64,000 nt of DNA from Clostridia bacterium (lineage in GTDB: Bacteria; Bacillota; Clostridia; Lachnospirales; Lachnospiraceae). The notes beneath the pieces were generated by a model, which was not told where the DNA came from, searched no databases, and was given only the letters and a program-made list of their open reading frames with translations. This document shows positions 51,372 through 60,746 of the stretch, one piece after another (the stretch's first letter is position 1; every line of letters starts with the position of its first letter). The stretch spans positions 79,645 to 143,644 of the forward strand of contig CAJTFD010000012.1 of the NCBI GenBank assembly GCA_910575625.1, given 5' to 3'. Made by a program: the position numbers and the translations under genes.

Positions 51372-51626
51372 ATGTTGATCGTTTTAAGAGATGATATCAA
51401 AAGTATAGCATCAAGGACAGCGTTTTCATATCGGGAAGTTTATGCACTGTCTATGTATGAGGAATCTGACTGTATAGAGGCAGTATTGCAGGTGATCGCT
51501 ATCTCTGGGATGAGCGTTGGGATGTATCTCATACAAAAAGGGATACCCCAGGAGACTGTATATAGGTTGCTGCATGAAGAGGCGCAATATGTGAGGGAGG
51601 ATGATGCCGATGGGGACAGTGGATAA
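51372..51626 (+). CDS. Hypothetical prophage protein
   Basis: 84 residues, helical; LRDDIKSIASRTAFSYREVY and IAISGMSVGMYLIQKGIP. GGAGAGGGATAG before ATG. Overlaps the next gene. Not recognised. Confidence 0.55.
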   Translation: MLIVLRDDIKSIASRTAFSYREVYALSMYEESDCIEAVLQVIAISGMSVGMYLIQKGIPQETVYRLLHEEAQYVREDDADGDSG

Positions 51627-52050
51627 CGAAGAAAAGAAAAAGTTCCTGCGGGGATATCGGGATTCTGTGCGGCGGATAAGACGGATAGGAGCGGAGATCG
51701 ACGAACTGCGTACTATGCGGATGGGCACGTCTGCAGGCAACGGCGGCGGAAGATGCAAAGGCCGGAAATGTGATCTGTCCGGTTATGCCGCGTCCCTGGA
51801 CAGGCTTGAAAGGGACTTGGAAGAGGAACGGAAGGGACGGGTGCGGGTCTATGAGCGGATCACAGAGGCCATAAACGGCCTGGAAGATACGAAGGAGCAG
51901 GATGTGTTATTTTACCGCTACATAAAGGGGATGACCTGGTGGGAGATAGCCGAAAAGATGTTATATTCCGAGAGATGGGTCTACATGGCCCACGGGAGAG
52001 CGTTGACACATTTAGAACTCCCAAAAGAGTGCATAGAATTGCAGTCTTAA
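51610..52050 (+). CDS. Late regulator, sigma-region-4-like (DUF1492/ArpU type)
   Basis: 146 residues. Long N-terminal coiled coil (DRLERDLEEERKGRVRVYER), then a sigma-4-type helix-turn-helix (DVLFYRYIKGMTWWEIAEKM). Such proteins stand just before phage packaging genes and switch on late transcription. ATG 51610 has GAGGGAGG at 9 nt; 51601 is an alternative. Confidence 0.75.
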   Translation: MGTVDNEEKKKFLRGYRDSVRRIRRIGAEIDELRTMRMGTSAGNGGGRCKGRKCDLSGYAASLDRLERDLEEERKGRVRVYERITEAINGLEDTKEQDVLFYRYIKGMTWWEIAEKMLYSERWVYMAHGRALTHLELPKECIELQS

Positions 52051-52147
52051 ATGTGGTAATATGGCATTGTGGAAAAAACGGCAAGGGAAACATTTAGTGT
52101 ATCTTCCTGTTACGCACAAACTTGAACGAGACCATTATTTATACTCC

Positions 52148-52183
52148 CGGAAAACGTCCTACTGATATGTGGGGCGTTTTTTG
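52148..52183 (+). terminator. Possible terminator before dam-type gene
   Basis: AAAACGTCC ... GGGGCGTTTTTT pairing (about 52151-52182) with a T-tail. The rest of 52051-52241 holds only this and the hairpin below. Confidence 0.5.
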
Positions 52184-52192
52184 GTACAAAAC

Positions 52193-52237
52193 GACCACCT
52201 AAGATGATGCCCCCAAATATATCATCTGGAGGTGGTC
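52193..52237 (+). promoter_or_regulatory. Long hairpin holding the ribosome site of the Dam-type MTase
   Basis: GACCACCT (52193-52200) pairs with AGGTGGTC (52230-52237), and GATGAT (52203-52208) pairs with ATCATC (52221-52226). The GGAGG ribosome site (52228-52232) lies in the 3' arm and internal loop. Confidence 0.7.
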
Positions 52238-52241
52238 ATGT

Positions 52242-52985
52242 ATGGATAGTTTCATCAGCTGGATAGGCGGGAAGAAAGCCCTGCGTAAAAAGATATCAGC
52301 GCAGTTCCCGCCTAGCTACGACAGGTATATAGAGGTATTCGGCGGTGCAGGATGGATGTTATTTGCAGAAGAGCGCAAGGTGGATCTGGAGGTCTACAAC
52401 GACATGGATGGTCGCCTGGTCAACCTGTTCAAGTGTGTAAAGCACCATCCCGATGCACTGCAAAAAGAGCTTGAGTGGGTACACACCTCACGGGAACTGT
52501 TTTTTGACGCACGGCAGGATATACGCGGCCTGACCGATATCCAGCGCGCCGCCAGGTTTTATATCCTGATCAAGGGGTCATTTGGTACAGACCTGCAGTC
52601 TTTCGGTGCAAGGAAGCGGGACATGGAGAAGGCCGTGCAGTACTTGGAGGATGTATCACACAGGCTGAGGGATGTAGTAGTGGAACACATGGACTTTGAG
52701 CGGCTGTTAAAGGTATACGATAGGCCGGATGCACTGTTCTATCTGGATCCGCCATACTTCAATGCTGAGAAATATTATGCAGCTGGGTTCGGGACGGAGG
52801 ACCACATGCGTCTGCGTGATGCGCTGGGCAGGATAAAGGGAAAGTTCATCCTGTCATACAACGACTGCGATGAGGCGCGGGAGTTATACAAAGACTTTAA
52901 TATCATTGAGACTGACAGGCACGATAACCTTGCCGCAGGCGTGAGCAGGAGGCGTTATCGTGAGCTTATCATAAAAAACTACTAG
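52242..52985 (+). CDS. DNA adenine methyltransferase, Dam/D12 class
   Basis: 247 residues. FISWIGGKKALRKKI and YIEVFGGAGWMLF (AdoMet), ALFYLDPPYFN (catalytic DPPY). Alpha-class N6-adenine MTase as in Dam. GGAGG 9 nt before ATG 52242. Third MTase of this prophage. Placed directly before the terminase genes. Confidence 0.92.
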   Translation: MDSFISWIGGKKALRKKISAQFPPSYDRYIEVFGGAGWMLFAEERKVDLEVYNDMDGRLVNLFKCVKHHPDALQKELEWVHTSRELFFDARQDIRGLTDIQRAARFYILIKGSFGTDLQSFGARKRDMEKAVQYLEDVSHRLRDVVVEHMDFERLLKVYDRPDALFYLDPPYFNAEKYYAAGFGTEDHMRLRDALGRIKGKFILSYNDCDEARELYKDFNIIETDRHDNLAAGVSRRRYRELIIKNY

Positions 52986-53006
52986 ACAAACATACATTCG
53001 ATTGGT

Positions 53007-53076
53007 AAGATGATATCGGGGACATCATCTTGGGTGTTTTTGCAAAGGGCTGGACAGCATTGGCTGTCTGGCCTTT
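53007..53076 (+). terminator. Two tandem hairpins between dam-type gene and terminase
   Basis: AAGATGAT/ATCATCTT (53007-53031) then GGCTGGACAGC/GCTGTCTGGCC (53048-53073) with T-runs after each. They would end the MTase transcript; late genes would need antitermination or an own promoter. 53077-53214 shows no other gene; a packaging site could lie here but I cannot see one. Confidence 0.6.
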
Positions 53077-53214
53077 TGTACGCGAGCGATGCAAGGTACT
53101 TCTTTGCATCTGTATCTGTATGCGGGTAAAAAATCCCCGATCTTCGATCAGGTTGACATAAAAAATTATTGCGGTTACCGTTACCGATTTTTTGGCGTCC
53201 AAGGAGGTGTGGAT

Positions 53215-53778
53215 ATGGGCGAAACAGTTGATATCACGGGCTTTTCAGCCAAGATCACGGATATAAGTAAGATCACAGTATCGGCAGCCGTCCTGGGGGA
53301 TATCTTTAGTGTCAAGGACAGTCGGGTGCGCCAGATGGCAAGGGAAGGCATCATCGAGCGTGTGGCGAAGGGCCGGTACAACCTGGTGGATTCCCTGAAG
53401 AATTATATCCTGGCTCTGAAAGTAGCGGCTGAGGGTTCAGGGATCGATGCCCTGGACAGCGACATCAACATCGACGAAGAGAAGGCCTTGCATGAACGGG
53501 TCAAACGGCATATATCCGAACTGAAGCTGCGGACCATGAAGGGCGAGCTGCACAAGTCAGCCGATGTCGAGCGGGCCATGGCGGACATGCTGGCGGCATT
53601 CAGGACACGTATCCTGGCCATACCATCCAAGATAGCCCCAACACTGGAGGACAGGGACGTGAACTATATCAAAGATAGGCTGCTGGCAGAATGTACCGAA
53701 GCCCTGTCAGAGCTGAAGGATTACGACCCCAGGGCGTTCTATCCGGATGAGTATGTGGGAGTTGATGAGGATGAGTGA
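53215..53778 (+). CDS. Terminase small subunit
   Basis: 187 residues. N-terminal winged-helix-like region (VLGDIFSVKDSRVRQMAREG), then RTMKGELHKSADVERAMADM, typical of Nu1/DUF1441 small terminases that bind the packaging site. ATG 53215 follows AAGGAGG at 7 nt; an earlier start at 53089 is rejected. Overlaps the large subunit. Confidence 0.85.
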   Translation: MGETVDITGFSAKITDISKITVSAAVLGDIFSVKDSRVRQMAREGIIERVAKGRYNLVDSLKNYILALKVAAEGSGIDALDSDINIDEEKALHERVKRHISELKLRTMKGELHKSADVERAMADMLAAFRTRILAIPSKIAPTLEDRDVNYIKDRLLAECTEALSELKDYDPRAFYPDEYVGVDEDE

Positions 53779-55645
53779 CGGTAAGGAAAAGCTGCAGGAA
53801 GAGGAAGATATAGAGTATAAGACGCTCCGGCTCTTCCACAAGCTGGCAGGCGTGGTCGCCCCGCCACCTGTCCTCACCGTCAGCCAGTGGGCGGACATGT
53901 ACCGGCGGCTGTCCGCAGAATCCGCAGCGGAACCAGGCCAGTGGAACACGGACCGTGCCCCCTACCAGCGGGAGATCATGGACGCGGTGAACGACCCGGC
54001 CTGTGAGGATGTGGTGATCATGAGCAGCGCCCAGGTCGGCAAGACCGAGCTGGTGCTGAACATCATCGGCTATTACATCTCCCACGACCCCGCCCCGATG
54101 CTGGTCGTACAGCCCACCATCGAGATGGGCCAGACGTTCTCGAAGGACAGGCTGGCCCCCATGATCCGGGACACGCCCGCCCTGTCAGATAAGGTCCGGG
54201 ACGTGAAGTCCAGGACTTCCGGCAACACCATCTTGCACAAGGCTTTCCCTGGGGGCCATGTGACGATCGCGGGGGCCAATTCAGCGGCATCCCTGGCCAG
54301 CCGCCCCGTCCGGATCGTCCTGATGGATGAGGTGGACAGATACCCGCCCAGCGCCGGATCCGAGGGCAACCCCATCAAGCTGGCCGAAAAGAGGACTACG
54401 GCCTTCTGGAACCGGAAAAAGATAAAGGTGTCCACGCCCGTCCTGGAGTCCACGAGCCAGATCTACAAGGAATATCTGTCTGGGACGATGGAGGAATGGA
54501 ACGTTGCCTGTCCCATCTGTGGGAGATACCAGCCGTATGAGTGGGACAGGATACTCTTCCCGGATGTCACGATGAGATGCAAGTACTGTGATGAGCATAT
54601 AGGGGAAGCAAGATGGAAACAAAGCCCCGGGAAATATGTAGCGGAGCATCCTGAACGCCGGAAGAAACGGTCTTTCCATCTGAATGAACTGGCATCCCCC
54701 TGGAAGCATTGGGAGGATATCATCGGAGAATGGAAAGAGGCCAATAAAGAGTACAAGGAATACAGGGATACGAACAAGCTCCAGACGTTCGTCAACACTG
54801 CATTGGGTGAGCCATGGAAAGAGCAGGGCAAGAGTGCGGACAGTGATGATATCCTGGCGCGCCGGGAGACATACGGGGCGGAGATACCGGACGGTGTGTT
54901 ATTGCTGACCGCTGCCGTGGATGTGCAGGATGACCGTTTCGAAGTGGAGGTCGTTGGATGGGGTAAGGGTTATGAATCCTGGGGGATACAGTACGCTAAG
55001 ATATATGGTGATACAGGAAGGGAGCATGTATGGGACCAGCTGGAGGCGTATCTGGACAGGGAGCTGTATTTCAAGTCCGGTGCGGGGCTGCTGATCGCGT
55101 GTACATGCTTAGATACTGGGTTCCGCACGACAGAGTGCTATAAATGGCTGCAGAAGATGGAACGGAAAGGCAAGCGGATCTATGGCGTCAAAGGCATGGG
55201 CGGCATGGGGCTCTCCCTGATCCATAAGCTGTCCAGGAACAATCCTTATAAGGTCCTCCTGTTCATCTTGGGTGTCGATTCTGGAAAAGATCTGGTCATG
55301 TCACGGTTAGATATAAAGGAGCCAGGCCCGGGGTATTGCCATTTCCCCAGCGAACGGGAGTGCGGCTATGATGAGGAGTATGTCAAGGGCCTCAACAGCG
55401 AGCAGGTCGTGACGAAGGTGAAGGACGGGCGCGTGATCCGGAAATGGGAGAAGAAAGTAGCCGGCAGTCGGAACGAGCCGTTCGATCTGCGGAACTATAA
55501 TACAGCAGCTGTGGAGATATTGAGGCCAGATTTCCGCGTGTTGGAGACGAAGGTCCGGGCAGGGATCAATTACCTGAAGAAGAGACCGGCAGAGACCGGG
55601 ACTAAAAAGAGGTCAGGGGTCGTGAGCCGCGGCATCCAGATATGA
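53771..55645 (+). CDS. Terminase large subunit, lambda gpA family
   Basis: 624 residues. Walker A SSAQVGKTELV, Walker B VLMDEVDRYP, zinc motif CPICGRY ... CKYCDEH, nuclease acidic residues in the C-terminal half (AAVDVQDDRFEVEVVGW). ATPase motor and DNA cutter. Start 53771 has GGGAG 9 nt upstream. Confidence 0.95.
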   Translation: MSDGKEKLQEEEDIEYKTLRLFHKLAGVVAPPPVLTVSQWADMYRRLSAESAAEPGQWNTDRAPYQREIMDAVNDPACEDVVIMSSAQVGKTELVLNIIGYYISHDPAPMLVVQPTIEMGQTFSKDRLAPMIRDTPALSDKVRDVKSRTSGNTILHKAFPGGHVTIAGANSAASLASRPVRIVLMDEVDRYPPSAGSEGNPIKLAEKRTTAFWNRKKIKVSTPVLESTSQIYKEYLSGTMEEWNVACPICGRYQPYEWDRILFPDVTMRCKYCDEHIGEARWKQSPGKYVAEHPERRKKRSFHLNELASPWKHWEDIIGEWKEANKEYKEYRDTNKLQTFVNTALGEPWKEQGKSADSDDILARRETYGAEIPDGVLLLTAAVDVQDDRFEVEVVGWGKGYESWGIQYAKIYGDTGREHVWDQLEAYLDRELYFKSGAGLLIACTCLDTGFRTTECYKWLQKMERKGKRIYGVKGMGGMGLSLIHKLSRNNPYKVLLFILGVDSGKDLVMSRLDIKEPGPGYCHFPSERECGYDEEYVKGLNSEQVVTKVKDGRVIRKWEKKVAGSRNEPFDLRNYNTAAVEILRPDFRVLETKVRAGINYLKKRPAETGTKKRSGVVSRGIQI

Positions 55646-55661
55646 AAGGGCAGGGACTGTT

Positions 55662-55898
55662 ATGACAGAGAGGCAGAGACAGAAACGCGACAGATACAAA
55701 AAGAGACTGGATATGTACTATGCAGCCGAAGAGGCCGTCCTGCTGGGCCAGGAATACCGGATCGGGACGAGGAGCTTAAAAAAGGCCGACCTGGCAACGA
55801 TCCGCGCGGCCATCGATGAGCTGGAGGATGAGATCGCGGCTCTGGAGGATCCAGGCGGCAAGAGATATGCAGGCAGGTTTTTACCGAGGGATATCTGA
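55662..55898 (+). CDS. gpW-like head-tail joining protein
   Basis: 78 residues, two helices with a turn (SLKKADLATIRAAIDELEDE). Position between terminase and portal, as lambda gpW. AAGGGCAGGGAC before ATG. Confidence 0.75.
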   Translation: MTERQRQKRDRYKKRLDMYYAAEEAVLLGQEYRIGTRSLKKADLATIRAAIDELEDEIAALEDPGGKRYAGRFLPRDI

Positions 55899-55909
55899 GA
55901 GGAGGATCT

Positions 55910-57619
55910 ATGGGTATCATCGATAAGCTGATCGAGACGGTCAGCCCACAGGCGGCATTGGAGCGTGAGATGTCCCGGATGAAGCTGCAGATGGCCAGGT
56001 CATTTACCGATTCAGGTTATGACGAATCTGGTGCATCCCGCACTAAGAACTCCATGCGCGGGTGGCTGGCCAGGAGCCTGACACCCCAGGAGGACATAGA
56101 CCGGAACCTGCCTACATTGCGGCAGCGGTCCAGGAGTCTGTACATGTCGGCCCCACTGGCTGTGTCCGCGATAAAGACGAACCGGACAAATATAGTCGGG
56201 GAAGGGCTGCATTTAAAGAGCACGATCGACGCTGACTTTTTGGGTCTCTCCCCGGAAGAGGCCGAAGACTGGCAGCGCACGGCAGAACGTGAGTTTGCTC
56301 TCTGGGCATCGTCGAAGCACTGCGACGCTACCCAGGTGAACAACTTCTACGAGGTGCAGCAGACGGCGTGTCTGTCCTGGCTGATGAACGGTGATGCGTG
56401 TGTCCTTTTGGAGTACGAACGGCCCAACAGGGAGTTCCCGTACGGGATCCGGGTCCATCTGATCGAATCCGACCGGATATCCACGCCAAATAGCTCGGGG
56501 CACAACGTCCATCTGTACGCGACCAACCCGGACAACGGGAACCGGATCTTCAACGGCGTCGAGGTGGATGGCAACAACCGGGTCGTGGCCTACCACATAT
56601 GCTCTTCGTATCCCGGCAGCACCCTCTATGCCCGGAAGGAGTGGAAACGGATCAAGGCGTTCGGGAGCCGTACGGGGACACCAAATGTCCTGATGATCTA
56701 CGAGACAGAACGGGCGGAGCAGTACCGGGGCGTCCCGTACCTGGCCCCGGTCATCGAGAGCCTGAAACAGCTGACCAGGTACAGTGAGGCGGAGATGATG
56801 GCTGCTGTGATCAACGGCTTCTTCACGGTGTTCATCAAGTCTGAGAAGGGCACATCCGAGATGGGGTTCATGGGTGTGGTCCCAGGAGAGGATAGGGTCA
56901 CGGATGATGATATATCCTATGAACTCGGCCCGGGCATGGTCAATGTGTTACGTCCTGGGGAGGATGTCGAGATAGCGGATGCCAAGAGGCCCTCCACGAA
57001 CTTTGACGCGTTCGTGACCTCCATGGCCAAGTATGTAGGCGCAGCCCTGGAGATCCCGGTGGAACTGCTGGTGAAGCATTTCTCATCCAGTTATTCCGCC
57101 AGCAGGGCGGCATTGCTGGAAGCCTGGAAAGCATTCCGCATGAAGCGGGCATGGCTTGCGGCTGACCTATGCCAGCCGGTGTATGAGCTGTTCTTAGCAG
57201 AAGCCATCTCGAGGGGACGGATGAGGGCTCCGGGCTTCTTCCTGGACCCGGTCGTGCGTGCGGCTTACTGCAAGGCACAGTGGAACGGGCCAGCGCAGGG
57301 CATGATAGACCCGTCCAAAGAAGCGGACGCGGCTGAGAAACGGATCGCCATAGGGGTGTCCACGAGACAGCGGGAGACCATCGAGATGACGGGCGGGGAC
57401 TTTGACAGCAACATCGCCCAGCTGGCGCGTGAAGAGCAGATGATGCGAGAGGCTGGGCTCTTGGGCGGGAGCAAGGCGATAGGTAGAGAGCTAGATGGGA
57501 AGGAGGAGCAAGAGGATGGGCAGGACGGACAAAAAGACAGCTCGGATGAGCCGAGAGAGGATGACGATGACGGCGCAGGCGATAGCGGCGGGAAAGACAG
57601 GGAGCAGGACGGAGCCTAA
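55910..57619 (+). CDS. Portal protein, lambda gpB family
   Basis: 569 residues. RSRSLYMSAPLAVSAIKTNR, then a central wing with YEIPVELL-type core (LEIPVELLVKHFSSSYSASR), and an acidic tail. Forms the dodecameric DNA gate. GAGGAGG before ATG. Overlaps the next gene by 104 nt. Confidence 0.93.
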   Translation: MGIIDKLIETVSPQAALEREMSRMKLQMARSFTDSGYDESGASRTKNSMRGWLARSLTPQEDIDRNLPTLRQRSRSLYMSAPLAVSAIKTNRTNIVGEGLHLKSTIDADFLGLSPEEAEDWQRTAEREFALWASSKHCDATQVNNFYEVQQTACLSWLMNGDACVLLEYERPNREFPYGIRVHLIESDRISTPNSSGHNVHLYATNPDNGNRIFNGVEVDGNNRVVAYHICSSYPGSTLYARKEWKRIKAFGSRTGTPNVLMIYETERAEQYRGVPYLAPVIESLKQLTRYSEAEMMAAVINGFFTVFIKSEKGTSEMGFMGVVPGEDRVTDDDISYELGPGMVNVLRPGEDVEIADAKRPSTNFDAFVTSMAKYVGAALEIPVELLVKHFSSSYSASRAALLEAWKAFRMKRAWLAADLCQPVYELFLAEAISRGRMRAPGFFLDPVVRAAYCKAQWNGPAQGMIDPSKEADAAEKRIAIGVSTRQRETIEMTGGDFDSNIAQLAREEQMMREAGLLGGSKAIGRELDGKEEQEDGQDGQKDSSDEPREDDDDGAGDSGGKDREQDGA

Positions 57620-58757
57620 GTTCTGGGACTTCATAGATAATGGGGATGATACTGCTGAGCTGCAGCTCTTCGGCACGATATCCAGTCAGGAGAGCTGGTG
57701 GGATGATGACTGTGTCACATACCGAAACTTCATCAACGATCTAAACGGGCTGGGGGACAAAAAGACCATCAATGTGACCATCCAGTCAGGCGGAGGTGAC
57801 GTGTTCGCCGCGAACGCTATCTACACTGCGTTGATGACAAACAAGGCAAGGATCACTGGGACGGTCATCGGGATATGCGCCAGCGCGGCGACGATCATCC
57901 TCATGGCTTGTGATGACCGTAAGATCGCGGAGAATGCTGTGTTGATGGTGCACAATCCATCTGTCAGCCTTTTCGGGTCATACCAGGCTGATGAGCTGGC
58001 CAAATTGACGGAAGTTACAGGACAGGTCAAGAAGAGCATCATGACGGCCTATATGTCCAGGCTAGACAAGACGGAGGATGAGATCAGCCAGCTGATGGAT
58101 GAGGAGACCTGGTATGTGGGGCAGGAAGCCGTGGACGCGGGCTTTTGCGACAGTGTGGTCCAGGCCAGTTTCACAGACAGCGCAGCGGGCCACTTCTTTA
58201 TAGACGGGACGCCCCATACGTTCAAGGATTACATGGAGACGGCTGTCCCGGAGGATATACGGAAAAGGGCCCAGGGCATCACCCCGCCCCCGGTACGGAG
58301 GACAGCAGGGACATTTTCAGGTATGGCAGACAGGACACAGGAAAGGAAGACAGGGATGGATGAAAAAAATATGGTGATCACTGACGCCGCAGGGCTCAAG
58401 GCCGCATATCCGCAGCTATGCGCCCAGATCGGGGCCGAGGCAGTGGAGGCAGAGCGGGAACGCCTGAGAGCGATCGATGAGATCGCGGCAGGGATACCAG
58501 GGGACCTGCTCGCCAAGGCAAAATATGAGGAACCGATATCAGCGGCTGACCTGGCACTGGCACAGATGAAGGCCAACAATGCAGCAGGCCAGCAGTTCCT
58601 GGCGGGCATGGTGGCCGATATGCAGGATTCCGGCACGGCAACAGTGCCGACGGACCCAAACGTGGGGTCCGATGATACGATCAGACAAAAAGAAGAGAGC
58701 GAGAAGAAAGTCGGCGGCCTCGCCGCAATGTTAAAAAATGATAAGAGGAGGGGGTAG
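57516..58757 (+). CDS. ClpP-type prohead protease fused to scaffold
   Basis: 413 residues. S49-like/ClpP fold with IQSGGGDVFAANAIY, catalytic Ser in GICASAATIILMA and His in MVHNPSVS, followed by a helical tail from about residue 280, likely the scaffold. An in-frame ATG at 58356 with AGGAAAGGAAG upstream would give the scaffold alone, as lambda Nu3 within gene C. ATG 57516 has GGAGG at 9 nt. Confidence 0.9.
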   Translation: MGRTDKKTARMSRERMTMTAQAIAAGKTGSRTEPKFWDFIDNGDDTAELQLFGTISSQESWWDDDCVTYRNFINDLNGLGDKKTINVTIQSGGGDVFAANAIYTALMTNKARITGTVIGICASAATIILMACDDRKIAENAVLMVHNPSVSLFGSYQADELAKLTEVTGQVKKSIMTAYMSRLDKTEDEISQLMDEETWYVGQEAVDAGFCDSVVQASFTDSAAGHFFIDGTPHTFKDYMETAVPEDIRKRAQGITPPPVRRTAGTFSGMADRTQERKTGMDEKNMVITDAAGLKAAYPQLCAQIGAEAVEAERERLRAIDEIAAGIPGDLLAKAKYEEPISAADLALAQMKANNAAGQQFLAGMVADMQDSGTATVPTDPNVGSDDTIRQKEESEKKVGGLAAMLKNDKRRG

Positions 58758-58760
58758 ACC

Positions 58761-59192
58761 ATGGGGATGTTTGAGCAGATCGGAGCGTTCACACCAGACA
58801 GCCTGATCGCGTCACCGGACTTTCCGATCCTGAAAGAAGGCATCGGGCTGAAGCCGGGACAAGGGATGCTAAAGCGCGGTTCCCTGATCATGAAGGGCAC
58901 GGATAAGGCCGGGTATATCGCAGGGACTACGGCAACAGTGGCAGCAGGGGAGGGCGAGGACGCCAAAACGTCCCCCACGGATATGGAAGTATACGGCATC
59001 CTGACAGATGATACAGACACAGGGGATGATGCGTCCGGGGATAACATCCCGGCAGTAACGTACATGACAGGGGTGTTCAACCCCGCAGCCATCCTGTTGT
59101 CCGGTGAGGATGCAGATATCAGCGCCTATGAAAAAGAGTTAAAGGACGTGGGGATCTATCTCCGCAGCGTCCAGGAGTATGGAGGGAGGTAA
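58761..59192 (+). CDS. Head decoration protein (lambda gpD family)
   Basis: 143 residues. SPDFPILKEGIGLKPGQGML and MEVYGILTDDTDT, ending AIL...: gpD-like. Follows the protease-scaffold and precedes capsid, as in lambda. GGAGGGGGTAGACC before ATG. Confidence 0.88.
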   Translation: MGMFEQIGAFTPDSLIASPDFPILKEGIGLKPGQGMLKRGSLIMKGTDKAGYIAGTTATVAAGEGEDAKTSPTDMEVYGILTDDTDTGDDASGDNIPAVTYMTGVFNPAAILLSGEDADISAYEKELKDVGIYLRSVQEYGGR

Positions 59193-59196
59193 GGAC

Positions 59197-60237
59197 ATGC
59201 CAGATTATACGACACGGGAGATGATGGAGGCGATCGACCAGACACCGCCAGTCGGGACGTTCTTCCAGAGGACTTTTTTCCCGGGAGAGCAGACACATAT
59301 ATCCGAGAGGGTGGAGTTTGACGTGCGCAAGGGCAAGCGCATCATGGCTCCGTTCGTGAGCCCGCGCAGAGGCGGGAAGGTCATCACCCGCCAGGGCTGG
59401 AAGACCAACCAGTTCACCACGCCGAAGATCGCGCCGGAGAGGCCGCTGACGATCGATGATATCGCCCAGCGGGGCATCGGGGAGAACATCTATTCACAGC
59501 GGACGCCTGCCGAACGGGAGGATGAGCTGCTCTCCAGGGACCTGACGGATCTGGAAGAGGCCATCGCCCGCAGGAAGGAATGGATGTGCCGCCAGATCAT
59601 GTACACGGGCAAGGTCGATGTGGTGGATGAGGAAGAGGGGGTGGACGTGCAGATCGATTTCGGGTTCAGCAACATCATCGTCCTGGGGGCCAATGAACAG
59701 TGGTCCCAGGCGACAGTCAACCCCCTCATCATCCTGCGGGAGGTCCGCAAGAAGATCATCAAGGCCACTGGGTCCGCGCCAGATATCGCGGTCTTTTCCT
59801 CGGATGTGATCGAGGACTTCATCACCAACCCACAGGTCAAGGCCGCGATGGACATGCTGAACTACAAGAACATCGTCATCCAGCCGCGTGTCGTAGACCC
59901 GGCGCTGACCTTTTATGGAAGGATCGCGGAACTGGACCTGGATATCTACACATACGATGAATGGTTCTTAAACGATGAGGGTAAGGATGAGGCCATGGTG
60001 CCGGAAGGGACGGTCCTCCTGGGCCATTCCGGCGGGGAAGGTCAGATCGAATACGGGTTAGTCACCCAGATGGAAGATAAGGTGTTCCGTTCCTACGAAG
60101 GGAAGCTGGTCCCCAAAGTATGGGCGGATGAGAACAGTGAGGTCAAGAAGGTAAGGCTGACATCCAGGCCACTCCCGCGTCCATTCGATGTGGATTCCTG
60201 GGCAGTCATCCAGATACAGAAAGGAGACCAGCCATGA
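59197..60237 (+). CDS. Major capsid protein (lambda gpE family)
   Basis: 346 residues. Early SERVEFDVRKGKRIMAPFVS and VITRQGWKTNQFTTPKIAPE match lambda gpE-type HK97-fold capsids; ends VDSWAVIQIQKGDQP. ATG 59197 follows GGAGGGAGG. Overlaps the next gene by 4 nt. Confidence 0.94.
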   Translation: MPDYTTREMMEAIDQTPPVGTFFQRTFFPGEQTHISERVEFDVRKGKRIMAPFVSPRRGGKVITRQGWKTNQFTTPKIAPERPLTIDDIAQRGIGENIYSQRTPAEREDELLSRDLTDLEEAIARRKEWMCRQIMYTGKVDVVDEEEGVDVQIDFGFSNIIVLGANEQWSQATVNPLIILREVRKKIIKATGSAPDIAVFSSDVIEDFITNPQVKAAMDMLNYKNIVIQPRVVDPALTFYGRIAELDLDIYTYDEWFLNDEGKDEAMVPEGTVLLGHSGGEGQIEYGLVTQMEDKVFRSYEGKLVPKVWADENSEVKKVRLTSRPLPRPFDVDSWAVIQIQKGDQP

Positions 60238-60746
60238 GGTACAGGTTAAAGGTATCATACCGTTCAGACGGCAGGACATACGCTCCGGGGGACATCCTCC
60301 CGGAAGGCATCCATACAGGCGACCTGGCATATCTGAGGGATAAAGGATTTGTGGAGCCGGTCGATGTGGTGTTTCCAGACGCAGATATCTCTCAGGGAGA
60401 GGGAGGCTCTCAAGGCGTGGACGCAGAGGATAAAGAGATCGACATCGGTTTTCTGGATACGGATACGGGAGAGGAAGGGCTTGGTATCGGCTTTCCGGAT
60501 ACGGGAGAGGAAGGGCTTGGTATCGGCTTTCCGGATACGGGAGAGGAAGGGCTTGGCATCAGTTTTACGGACCTTGACGGGACGGAAGGCATGAAGACCC
60601 CGGAGGAGATCCGGAAGATGCGGACAAAGGATGAGGTCTATGCCTATGCCCAGTCCATCGGCCTGGACCTGGGGGAGGATTACAGAGAAGAGAGCCTGAA
60701 AGGACTGCAGGAACAAGTGATCAGTTTCCAAGGAGGTGCAGGATGA
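60234..60746 (+). CDS. Head-proximal protein with in-frame 12-residue repeats
   Basis: 170 residues. N-terminal beta domain (RLKVSYRSDGRTYAPGDILP), acidic repeat region at about 77-112 with three copies of a DTGEEGLGIGFP-like unit, and a helical end (EEIRKMRTKDEVYAYAQSIG). Position suggests head-tail completion. Function unknown. Confidence 0.7.
   Translation: MRYRLKVSYRSDGRTYAPGDILPEGIHTGDLAYLRDKGFVEPVDVVFPDADISQGEGGSQGVDAEDKEIDIGFLDTDTGEEGLGIGFPDTGEEGLGIGFPDTGEEGLGISFTDLDGTEGMKTPEEIRKMRTKDEVYAYAQSIGLDLGEDYREESLKGLQEQVISFQGGAG
60462..60569 (+). repeat. Three tandem 36-bp in-frame repeats
   Basis: Units at 60462, 60498 and 60534, the first two identical, the third with a few changes at its end. 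Each codes twelve residues. Confidence 0.9.

Noticed and set aside
60462..60569. Short tandem repeats as a CRISPR array
   Set aside because: Units are contiguous with no spacers and keep an open reading frame; they are coding repeats.
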